From positions 409,904-473,903 of the forward strand of contig NZ_QAIG01000008.1 of the NCBI RefSeq assembly GCF_003060885.1: a stretch of DNA of 64,000 nt, in the 5' to 3' direction. Below the pieces are notes generated by a model. The model had not been told where the DNA came from and searched no databases. It saw only the letters and a list, made by a program, of their open reading frames with translations. Source of the stretch: Pseudomonas sp. HMWF032 (GTDB taxonomy: Bacteria > Pseudomonadota > Gammaproteobacteria > Pseudomonadales > Pseudomonadaceae). The translations under genes and the position numbers were made by a program. Numbering within the stretch: the stretch's first letter is position 1; each line of letters opens with the position of its first letter. Positions 56,872 through 64,000 of this stretch are shown here, piece by piece.

Positions 56872-57042
56872 GATAGTTCCTTGATAAGTCGGGTTAGGCC
56901 TCCACGCATCCCGATTTCCAACCCTGCGGACCTGCCGCAAAGCACCCAGGAAACCGTGTCGATACGTGTGTGGGTTTAAGCTTCCGGGCGTGCTGCCCGT
57001 AAAGCGGCGCGTTTTATACCATAAAAGATAGGCGCAGGCTAC
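56872..57042 (-). promoter_or_regulatory. rpsB promoter and long 5' leader
   Basis: On the minus strand TGGTATAAA gives an extended -10 (TATAAA at 57013-57018), with a weak -35 GTAGCC (57037-57042) 18 bp upstream. The transcript would have about 140 untranslated bases, room for an S2-binding structure. I did not derive the fold. Confidence 0.5.
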
Positions 57043-57158
57043 ACGCACACAGCGCAAACCCTACCGAAACCAGCACAACGGCGTCACGTGCTGCTTATGG
57101 CAGGCGGCTGGTAGCTGTTAAGATAACGCCCTTTCTGTTCGCGCCCGAGAGCCGCACT

Positions 57159-57941
57159 ATGACCGTCACCATCAAAACGCCCGACGAAATCGAGAAAATG
57201 CGCGTAGCCGGTCGCCTGGCTGCCGAAGTTCTGGAAATGATCGGCGAACACGTCAAGCCCGGAGTAACCACCGAAGAGCTTGATCGCATCTGCCATGACT
57301 ATATCGTCAACGTGCAGCAGGCCATCCCCGCGCCGCTCAACTACAAAGGTTTTCCCAAGTCGATCTGTACCTCGGTCAACCACGTGGTCTGCCACGGCAT
57401 CCCGAACGACAAACCACTGAAAGAAGGTGATGTGATCAACATCGACATCACCGTGATCAAAGATGGCTACCACGGCGATACCAGCAAGATGTTCATGGTT
57501 GGCAAGGTACCCGAGTGGGCCGAGCGCCTGGCCAAGATCACCCAAGAATGCATGTATAAGGGTATCGAACTGGTTAAGCCGGGCACGCGCCTGGGCGATA
57601 TCGGCGAAGTGATCCAGAAGCATGCCGAGAAAAACGGTTTCTCCGTGGTCCGCGAATACTGCGGCCATGGCATCGGCGCGGTATTCCATGAAGAGCCGCA
57701 AGTGCTGCATTACGGCCGCGCCGGCACCGGCATGGAGCTCAAACAAGGCATGACCTTCACCATCGAGCCGATGATCAACCAGGGTCGCCCGGAAACTCGT
57801 ACCCTCGGGGACGGCTGGACCGCCATTACCAAGGACCGCAAGCTTTCCGCGCAATGGGAACACACCATCCTAGTGACCGCCGACGGCTACGAGATATTCA
57901 CCCTGCGCAGTGATGACACCATCCCGCGCACATCGGCCTGA
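57159..57941 (+). CDS. map: Type I methionine aminopeptidase
   Basis: The 260-residue dimetal enzyme removes the starting methionine of new proteins. It begins [20 protein letters not shown]. The ligand motifs are [20 protein letters not shown] (two Asp), YCGHGIG (His), FTIEPMIN (Glu) and [11 protein letters not shown] (Glu). It is divergent from rpsB and followed by glnD 49 bp later, the usual map-glnD-dapC order. Confidence 0.98.
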   Translation: MTVTIKTPDEIEKMRVAGRLAAEVLEMIGEHVKPGVTTEELDRICHDYIVNVQQAIPAPLNYKGFPKSICTSVNHVVCHGIPNDKPLKEGDVINIDITVIKDGYHGDTSKMFMVGKVPEWAERLAKITQECMYKGIELVKPGTRLGDIGEVIQKHAEKNGFSVVREYCGHGIGAVFHEEPQVLHYGRAGTGMELKQGMTFTIEPMINQGRPETRTLGDGWTAITKDRKLSAQWEHTILVTADGYEIFTLRSDDTIPRTSA

Positions 57942-57990
57942 CCCTCACGGCACGCTCACCGCGCTTGTTCTAGATAGAAGGAAAGCAGTC

Positions 57991-60693
57991 ATGCCGCAGG
58001 TAGATCCCGAGCTGTTCGACCGCGGCCAGTTCCAGGCGGAGCTGGCCCTCAAGGCCAGCCCCATCGCCGCCTTTAAGAAGGCCATCCGCCATGCCCGCGA
58101 AGTGCTCGACGGACGCTTCCGGACCGGTCGCGATGTACGCCGCCTGGTGGAAGATCGCGCCTGGTTTGTCGACCAGATCCTGCGCGAGGCATGGGATCGT
58201 CTGCCCTGGAGTGAAGACGCCGACATCGCCTTACTGGCAGTTGGCGGTTATGGTCGCGGCGAACTGCACCCCTACTCGGACATCGACCTGCTGATCCTGC
58301 TGGACAACGCCGACCACGAAACCTTCCGTGAACCGATCGAGCAGTTTCTCACCCTGCTCTGGGACATCGGACTGGAAGTCGGGCAAAGCGTGCGCAGCGT
58401 CGATGAGTGCGCCAGCGAAGCCCGCGCCGACCTGACGGTGATCACCAACCTGATGGAAAGCCGCACCATTGCTGGCCCCGAGCGTCTGCGCATGCGCATG
58501 CAGGCCGTCACCAGCACCGAACAGATGTGGCCGAGCAAGGACTTCTTTCTAGCCAAACACAGCGAGAAACGCGCCCGACACAGCAAATACAACGACACCG
58601 AATACAACCTGGAGCCCAACGTCAAAGGCTCCCCCGGCGGCCTGCGCGACATTCAGACCATCCTCTGGGTCGCGCGCCGGCATTTCGGCACGCTGAACCT
58701 GCACGCCATGGTCGGCCAGGGCTTCCTATTGGAAAGCGAATACGCCCTGCTCGCCTCCAGCCAGGAGTTTCTCTGGAAGGTGCGCTACGCCCTGCACATG
58801 CTCGCCGGCCGCGCCGAAGACCGCCTGCTGTTCGACCACCAGAGCAAGGTGGCGACCCTGCTGGGCTTCGAAGACAGCGACAGCAAGCGCGCCATTGAAC
58901 GCTTTATGCAGAAGTACTACCGCGTAGTCATGGCAATCGCTGAACTCAGCGACCTGATAGTGCAGCACTTCGAAGAACAGATTCTGCATGCCGGTGAAGT
59001 CGGTCAGGCCACGCCGCTCAACAGCCGCTTCCTGCTGCGTGATGGCTATATCGAAGTTGCGCACCCCAACGTGTTCAAGCGCACGCCGTTCGCCATCATG
59101 GAAATCTTCGTGCTGATGGCTCAGCACCCGGATATCAAAGGCGTGTGCGCCAACAGCATTCGTCTGCTGCGCGAACACCGCCACCTGATCGACGATGATT
59201 TCCGCCGCGATATTCGCAACACCAGCCTGTTTGTCGAGCTGTTCAAAAGCCCCCAGGGCATCCATCGTAACCTGCGCCGAATGAACCGATACGGCATCCT
59301 CGGCCTGTACCTGCCCGAGTTCGGCCATATTGTCGGGCAGATGCAGCATGACCTGTTCCACATCTATACCGTCGATGCGCACACCCTCAACCTGATTAAA
59401 CACCTGCGCAAATTCAAGTGGCCTGAGCTGGCGGAAAAATTCCCCTTGGCCAGCAAGCTGATCGACAAACTGCCTAAACCCGAACTGATCTATATGGCCG
59501 GGCTTTACCACGACATCGGCAAAGGCCGTGGCGGTGACCATTCGGAGCTGGGCGCAGTGGACGCGGAAGCGTTCTGCGTACGCCATCAGTTGCCCAACTG
59601 GGACTCCAAACTGATCGTCTGGCTGGTGCAGCACCATCTGGTGATGTCCACCACCGCGCAGCGCAAGGACCTCTCCGACCCGCAAGTCATCTTCGATTTC
59701 GCCCGCCTGGTAGGCGATCAGACGCGGTTGGATTACCTCTACGTGCTGACCGTGGCCGACATCAACGCCACCAACCCCAGCCTGTGGAATTCCTGGCGTG
59801 CCAGCCTGCTGCGCCAGCTCTACACCGAAACCAAGCGCGCGCTGCGCCGTGGCCTGGAAAACCCGCTGGATCGCGAAGAGCAGATCCGCCTGACGCAGAG
59901 CGCGGCCCTGGACATTCTGGTACGTGGCGGCACCGATGCCGACGATGCCGAACAGCTTTGGGCGCAACTGGGCGATGACTATTTCCTGCGCCATACCGCA
60001 GCCGATGTGGTCTGGCACAGTGAGGCCATCCTGCAACACCCAGCCGATGGCGACCCACTGGTGCTGATTAAGGAAACCACCCAGCGCGAGTTCGAAGGCG
60101 GCACACAGATCTTCATCTATGCCCCCGACCAGCATGACTTCTTCGCCGTGACCGTGGCCGCCATGGCTCAGCTCAACCTGAACATCCACGACGCACGGAT
60201 TCTCACCTCCACCAGCCAGTTCACCCTCGACACCTACATTGTGCTCGAAGGCGAAGGCGGCTCAATCGGCGACAACCCGGCGCGCATCAAGGAAATTCGC
60301 CAGGGGTTGATTGATGCCCTGAAGAACCCAGACGAGTACCCGAGCATCATCCAACGCCGCGTGCCGCGTCAGCTCAAGCACTTTGCCTTCGCCCCGCAGG
60401 TGACTATCCATAACGATGCGCACCGCCCGGTGACCATCCTTGAGGTCACCGCACCGGATCGCCCCGGCCTACTGGCCCGCATCGGACGGATTTTCCTCGA
60501 CTTCGACCTGTCGCTGCAGAATGCCAAGATCGCCACATTAGGCGAGCGCGTGGAAGACGTGTTCTTCGTCACCGACGCGCACAACCAGCCACTGGCCGAC
60601 CCGGAACTGTGCATGCGGCTGCAGGAAACCATGGTGGCGCAACTGTCTGACACCACCAGCCTGCAGGTCGAACCGACTCGCATCAGCATCTAA
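57991..60693 (+). CDS. glnD: Bifunctional [PII] uridylyltransferase/UMP-removing enzyme GlnD
   Basis: The 900-residue nitrogen sensor adds UMP to PII when glutamine is low and removes it when high. Domains in order are the nucleotidyltransferase ([19 protein letters not shown], about 95-113), a central helical region, the HD phosphohydrolase ([17 protein letters not shown]) and two ACT glutamine-sensing domains at the C-terminus. ATG 57991 matches the P. aeruginosa length; upstream codons in frame extend across the map end. Confidence 0.97.
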   Translation: MPQVDPELFDRGQFQAELALKASPIAAFKKAIRHAREVLDGRFRTGRDVRRLVEDRAWFVDQILREAWDRLPWSEDADIALLAVGGYGRGELHPYSDIDLLILLDNADHETFREPIEQFLTLLWDIGLEVGQSVRSVDECASEARADLTVITNLMESRTIAGPERLRMRMQAVTSTEQMWPSKDFFLAKHSEKRARHSKYNDTEYNLEPNVKGSPGGLRDIQTILWVARRHFGTLNLHAMVGQGFLLESEYALLASSQEFLWKVRYALHMLAGRAEDRLLFDHQSKVATLLGFEDSDSKRAIERFMQKYYRVVMAIAELSDLIVQHFEEQILHAGEVGQATPLNSRFLLRDGYIEVAHPNVFKRTPFAIMEIFVLMAQHPDIKGVCANSIRLLREHRHLIDDDFRRDIRNTSLFVELFKSPQGIHRNLRRMNRYGILGLYLPEFGHIVGQMQHDLFHIYTVDAHTLNLIKHLRKFKWPELAEKFPLASKLIDKLPKPELIYMAGLYHDIGKGRGGDHSELGAVDAEAFCVRHQLPNWDSKLIVWLVQHHLVMSTTAQRKDLSDPQVIFDFARLVGDQTRLDYLYVLTVADINATNPSLWNSWRASLLRQLYTETKRALRRGLENPLDREEQIRLTQSAALDILVRGGTDADDAEQLWAQLGDDYFLRHTAADVVWHSEAILQHPADGDPLVLIKETTQREFEGGTQIFIYAPDQHDFFAVTVAAMAQLNLNIHDARILTSTSQFTLDTYIVLEGEGGSIGDNPARIKEIRQGLIDALKNPDEYPSIIQRRVPRQLKHFAFAPQVTIHNDAHRPVTILEVTAPDRPGLLARIGRIFLDFDLSLQNAKIATLGERVEDVFFVTDAHNQPLADPELCMRLQETMVAQLSDTTSLQVEPTRISI

Positions 60694-60764
60694 CCCTTCG
60701 CCCTTACGCTTTGAGCTGCCCGGCCGCGATGCCGCCAGGCGCCTGGAGACCTCAGGAAGACACC

Positions 60765-61961
60765 ATGAATGACGCGTTAAACCAGCTGCAGCCCTACCCG
60801 TTCGAAAAGCTTCGCGCCCTGCTCGGCAGCGTACAGGTGGCCGCCGGTAAAAGCCCGATCGCCCTGTCGATTGGTGAGCCAAAACACCGCTCCCCGGATT
60901 TTGTTGCCGAAGCACTGAGCGCCAACCTCGACCAGCTGGCGGTCTACCCGACCACCCTGGGTATCCCGGCGCTGCGCGAAGCCATCGCCAACTGGTGTGG
61001 TCGCCGCTTCGGCCTGCCGGCCGGCGTGCTCGACCCGGCGCGCCATGTGCTGCCGGTCAACGGCACCCGCGAGGCACTGTTCGCCTTTACCCAGGCCGTA
61101 GTCAAACGTGATGCGGACGGATTGGTGGTCAGCCCCAACCCGTTCTATCAGATCTACGAAGGCGCGGCCTTTCTCGCGGGCGCACAGCCGCACTACCTGC
61201 CGTGCTTGGAAGAACATGGCTTCAACCCGGATTTCGATGCGGTCAGCGACGATGTCTGGCAACGCTGCCAAATCCTCTTTCTCTGCTCGCCCGGCAACCC
61301 GACCGGCGCACTGATTCCGCTGGCAACGCTGAAAAAGCTGATCGCCCTGGCCGATCAATTCGACTTCGTGATCGCCGCCGACGAGTGCTACAGCGAACTG
61401 TATTTCGATGAAGCCAATCCACCAGCCGGCCTGCTGACCGCCTGCGGCGAACTGGGCCGCCACGACTTCAAACGCTGCGTGGTATTCCACAGCCTGTCCA
61501 AGCGCTCCAACCTGCCGGGGCTGCGTTCGGGCTTCGTCGCCGGCGACGCCGACATTCTGAAATCTTTTCTGCTGTACCGTACCTACCACGGCTGCGCCAT
61601 GCCGGTACAAACCCAGCTGGCCAGTGTGGCCGCTTGGAACGATGAAGCCCATGTCAAAGCCAACCGCGACCTGTACCGCGAGAAGTTCGACGCGGTGCTG
61701 GCGATTCTGCAAGGCGTGCTGGATGTACAGCGCCCGGACGGTGGTTTTTACCTGTGGGCGAAAACCCCGATAGACGATGAAACATTTACCCGCGAGCTGT
61801 TTGCCCGTGAGCATGTCACCGTAGTGCCCGGCTCGTATCTGTCGCGCGCGGTAGACGGCCACAACCCGGGGGCTGGCCGTGTGCGCATGGCGCTGGTCGC
61901 ACCTCTGGCCGAGTGCGTGGCGGCCGCTGAACGTATCCGTGATTTTGTAAAGAGCCGCTGA
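60765..61961 (+). CDS. dapC: Succinyldiaminopimelate aminotransferase DapC
   Basis: The 398-residue class I/II PLP aminotransferase acts in the succinylase branch of lysine/diaminopimelate synthesis. Landmarks are the N-terminal YPFEKLRALLGSV, CSPGNPTGALI, and the lysine that binds PLP in SLSKRSNLPGLRSGFVAG. It lies between glnD and dapD, the Pseudomonas dapC location; substrate assignment depends on this context. The next gene starts at its stop (TGATG). Confidence 0.9.
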   Translation: MNDALNQLQPYPFEKLRALLGSVQVAAGKSPIALSIGEPKHRSPDFVAEALSANLDQLAVYPTTLGIPALREAIANWCGRRFGLPAGVLDPARHVLPVNGTREALFAFTQAVVKRDADGLVVSPNPFYQIYEGAAFLAGAQPHYLPCLEEHGFNPDFDAVSDDVWQRCQILFLCSPGNPTGALIPLATLKKLIALADQFDFVIAADECYSELYFDEANPPAGLLTACGELGRHDFKRCVVFHSLSKRSNLPGLRSGFVAGDADILKSFLLYRTYHGCAMPVQTQLASVAAWNDEAHVKANRDLYREKFDAVLAILQGVLDVQRPDGGFYLWAKTPIDDETFTRELFAREHVTVVPGSYLSRAVDGHNPGAGRVRMALVAPLAECVAAAERIRDFVKSR

Positions 61962-62308
61962 TGAGCAAGACCCTGTTTGGCATCAAAGCCTGCGACACCA
62001 TGAAAAAAGCCCGCACCTGGCTCGACGAGCACGGGGTAAGCTACGCCTTTCATGATTACAAAGCCTGCGGCATCGACCGTGGCAACCTGGAAAAGTGGTG
62101 CAATGAGCATGGTTGGGAAACCGTCCTGAACCGCGCTGGCACCACCTTCCGCAAGCTGGACGAGGCGCAGAAAAGCAACCTCGACCAGCACAAGGCGATC
62201 GAACTGATGCTCGCCCAACCGTCGATGATCAAACGCCCGGTGCTGGATCTCGGCAACAAGACCCTGGTTGGCTTCAAAGCCGACCGTTATGCCGCCGAAC
62301 TGGCTTGA
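61961..62308 (+). CDS. ArsC/Spx-family protein (YffB-like)
   Basis: The 115-residue thioredoxin-fold protein has the single-Cys motif GIKACDTMKKA (7-17) shared by arsenate reductase and Spx, and the C-terminal RPVLDLGNKTLVGF. YffB-type members in dap operons are not proven arsenate reductases, so the role is open. It overlaps the dapC stop by one base and precedes dapD by 39 bp, so it is part of the dap operon. Confidence 0.88.
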   Translation: MSKTLFGIKACDTMKKARTWLDEHGVSYAFHDYKACGIDRGNLEKWCNEHGWETVLNRAGTTFRKLDEAQKSNLDQHKAIELMLAQPSMIKRPVLDLGNKTLVGFKADRYAAELA

Positions 62309-62347
62309 ACCAGCCGGCCCACACGAATTTGCGGTAAGGAAAACAGC

Positions 62348-63382
62348 ATGAGCACAGCATTATTCAGCCTGGCCTTTGGCGTTGGCACTCAAAACCGTCA
62401 GGGCACCTGGCTGGAAGTCTTTTACGCACAGCCACTGCTCAACCCGGCCAGCGAGCTGGTCGCCAAAGTGGTGGAAAAACTCGGCTACCAGGGCGGCAAC
62501 CAGGCCATCGCCATCACCACCAATCAGGCCGGTGATCTGGCCGAAGTGCTCAAACACACCGACAGCGCTCAAGCCGCCCTGCTGACCCGCCTGGCCGAAA
62601 GCCAAAAGCCGCTGGTGGTCACCCTGCTGGCCGAAGACGCCGCACTGACCAGCACCCCTGAGGCGTACCTGAAACTGCACCTGCTGTCGCACCGTTTGGT
62701 GAAGCCGCATGGCCTCAACCTCACCGGTATTTTCCCGCTGCTGCCGAACGTGGCCTGGACCAGCCAGGGTGCAGTCGATTTGGCCGAGCTGGCTGAGCGC
62801 CAACTGGAAGCGCGCCTCAAAGGCGAACTGCTGGAAGTGTTCTCGGTCGACAAGTTCCCGAAAATGACCGACTACGTGGTGCCGAGCGGCGTGCGTATCG
62901 CTGACAGCGCGCGTATTCGTCTGGGTGCCTACGTGGGCGAAGGCACCACCGTGATGCACGAAGGGTTCGTTAACTTCAACGCCGGTACCGCCGGCCCCGG
63001 CATGATCGAAGGCCGTGTGTCGGCAGGCGTGTTTGTTGGTAAAGGTTCAGACCTGGGCGGCGGCTGTTCGACCATGGGCACCCTGTCCGGCGGCGGCAAT
63101 ATCGTCATTTCCGTGGGCGAAGGCTGCCTGATCGGCGCTAACGCTGGCATCGGCATTCCATTAGGCGACCGCAACACCGTGGAATCCGGCCTGTACATCA
63201 CCGCCGGTACCAAGGTCGCGCTGCTCGATGCCGACAATCAACTGGTCAAGGTGCTCAAGGCCCGCGACTTGGCGGGTCAGCCAGACCTGCTGTTCCGTCG
63301 CAACTCGCAAACCGGCGCGGTGGAGTGCAAAACCCACAAGTCGGCCATTGAGTTGAACGAAGCCCTGCACGCGCACAACTAA
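62348..63382 (+). CDS. dapD: 2,3,4,5-tetrahydropyridine-2,6-dicarboxylate N-succinyltransferase DapD
   Basis: The 344-residue enzyme succinylates tetrahydrodipicolinate in diaminopimelate synthesis. It is the longer DapD type: an N-terminal alpha/beta part (LFSLAFGVGTQNRQGTWLEV) is followed by hexapeptide repeats (GVRIADSARIRLGAYVGEGT and later LGGGCSTMGTLSGGGNI). AAGGA precedes ATG 62348. It follows the ArsC-like gene and ends before an inverted repeat and csdA. Confidence 0.95.
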   Translation: MSTALFSLAFGVGTQNRQGTWLEVFYAQPLLNPASELVAKVVEKLGYQGGNQAIAITTNQAGDLAEVLKHTDSAQAALLTRLAESQKPLVVTLLAEDAALTSTPEAYLKLHLLSHRLVKPHGLNLTGIFPLLPNVAWTSQGAVDLAELAERQLEARLKGELLEVFSVDKFPKMTDYVVPSGVRIADSARIRLGAYVGEGTTVMHEGFVNFNAGTAGPGMIEGRVSAGVFVGKGSDLGGGCSTMGTLSGGGNIVISVGEGCLIGANAGIGIPLGDRNTVESGLYITAGTKVALLDADNQLVKVLKARDLAGQPDLLFRRNSQTGAVECKTHKSAIELNEALHAHN

Positions 63383-63393
63383 GAGGCCGCAGC

Positions 63394-63459
63394 AAGCTAC
63401 AAGCCACACGCTGCAAGCGATAGCCGCAGCCCAGACTTGCAGCTTGCCGCTTGAAGCTT
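63394..63459. repeat. Imperfect inverted repeat between dapD and csdA
   Basis: Two 24-bp arms (63394-63417 and 63436-63459) are reverse complements with about four mismatches and carry the AAGCTACAAGC/GCTTGCAGC words common in Pseudomonas extragenic palindromes. The right arm ends right before the csdA ATG, so the hairpin covers its ribosome site. It could terminate dapD or mask csdA. Confidence 0.65.
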
Positions 63460-64000
63460 ATGGCTCTTGATTCCCCATGGCGCGCTGACTTCCCCGGTAT
63501 TCTGGCCCTTGCGGCCGAAGGCCAGACCTATCTGGACAGCGCCGCCACCGCGCAAAAGCCCCAGACCATGCTCGATGCCCTGCTCGGCTATTACGCCGGC
63601 GGCGCCGCGAACGTGCACCGCGCCCAGCATGTGCCGGGCGAACGTGCCACCCGTGCCTTTGAAGCCACGCGGGAGAAAGTCGCGCGCTGGCTCAACGCCG
63701 CCGACGCACAGCAGATCGTCTTCACCCGCAGCGCCACCGAAGCGTTCAATCTTCTGGCCTATGGCCTGGAGCATCGTTTCATTGCGGGTGACGAAATCGT
63801 CATCAGCGCGCTGGAACACCACGCCAACCTGCTGCCGTGGCAACAACTGGCGCAGCGTCGTCAGCTAAAACTGGTGGTGCTGCCGCTGGACCCGCATGGC
63901 TTGATTGATCTAGCCCAAGCCGCGCAACTGATCGGGCCGCGCACCCGCCTGCTGGCGATCAGTCAACTGTCCAACGTGCTGGGTAGCTGGCAACCGCTAA
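63460..64000 (+). CDS. csdA: Cysteine desulfurase CsdA/SufS-like (5' part)
   Basis: The frame from ATG 63460 stays open to the window edge (180 codons). It reads MALDSPWRADFPGILALAAE, then YLDSAATAQKPQTMLDALLG, ANVHRAQHVPGERATRAFE, FTRSATEAFNLLAYGLEH and SALEHHANLLPWQ. These are class V aminotransferase / group II cysteine desulfurase motifs, which pass sulfur to Fe-S and thio-modification pathways. The PLP Lys and catalytic Cys lie beyond the edge. The dapD-csdA order matches P. aeruginosa. Confidence 0.88.
   Translation, partial: MALDSPWRADFPGILALAAEGQTYLDSAATAQKPQTMLDALLGYYAGGAANVHRAQHVPGERATRAFEATREKVARWLNAADAQQIVFTRSATEAFNLLAYGLEHRFIAGDEIVISALEHHANLLPWQQLAQRRQLKLVVLPLDPHGLIDLAQAAQLIGPRTRLLAISQLSNVLGSWQPL

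Noticed and set aside
58726..60189. Long minus-strand frame opposite glnD
   Set aside because: GlnD domains on the plus strand are continuous across it; the antisense product is low-complexity.

Overview
The window is a 64 kb piece of a bacterial chromosome that reads as Pseudomonas in the broad sense. The evidence is the gene order recA-recX / pncC / mutS-fdxA-rsmZ-rpoS-nlpD-pcm-surE-truD-ispF, the run ispD-ftsB-eno-kdsA-pyrG-tilS-accA-dnaE-rnhB-lpxB-lpxA-fabZ-lpxD-skp-bamA-rseP-dxr-cdsA-uppS-frr-pyrH-tsf-rpsB, the divergent map-glnD-dapC-dapD, the fpr/finR pair and a GacA-controlled RsmZ RNA. The species cannot be named from the sequence alone. No rRNA, tRNA, CRISPR array, prophage or insertion sequence was seen.

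Layout. (1) 1-1562: end of a branched-chain amino-acid ABC transporter operon (livM-livG-livF) closed by a terminator. (2) 1.7-10.8 kb: a patchwork of single genes: a pseudouridine-synthase-like protein without the usual catalytic Asp, DUF1456, a RhlG-like reductase, TrmO, a VOC protein, a PAS/GAF gene remnant, the divergent fpr/finR pair, dgkA, the response regulator erdR, a DMT transporter, a DTW-domain tRNA modification enzyme and a secreted PA3611-family protein. (3) 10.9-16.2 kb: a small 41-residue gene, a divergent phosphoketolase, a clearly decayed metallo-beta-lactamase/beta-CASP pseudogene and a LOG-family protein. (4) 16.4-28.1 kb: DNA repair and stress core: recX, recA (LexA box), pncC, mutS, fdxA, rsmZ, rpoS, nlpD, a DUF368 undecaprenyl-phosphate translocase candidate, pcm, surE, truD, ispF. 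(5) 28.2-31.2 kb: formaldehyde detoxification fghA-adhC with its divergent LysR regulator. (6) 31.2-57.0 kb, minus strand: isoprenoid, cell division, enolase, KDO, CTP, tRNA-Ile lysidine, fatty acid, replication, lipid A, outer-membrane assembly and translation genes. (7) 57.1-64.0 kb, plus strand: map, glnD, dapC, a Spx/ArsC-like gene, dapD and the start of csdA.

How it fits together. The minus-strand block is the conserved gammaproteobacterial envelope and translation cluster. IspF, IspD, Dxr and UppS feed isoprenoid carrier lipid, LpxA/B/D and KdsA feed lipid A-KDO, and Skp/BamA/RseP handle outer-membrane proteins and their stress signal. The fdxA-rpoS interval holds the regulatory highlight: an RNA with eight GGA motifs, a terminator and an exact 18-bp GacA upstream site, the standard layout for RsmZ.

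The less ordinary signals are the catalytically altered pseudouridine synthase homologue, the multiply broken MBL/beta-CASP gene with its start codon mutated, the gene fragment after the VOC gene, an unlisted 41-codon gene behind the phosphoketolase, a terminator hairpin abutting the ispF start codon, and several intergenic dyads. I did not find a convincing wholly new multi-gene system.
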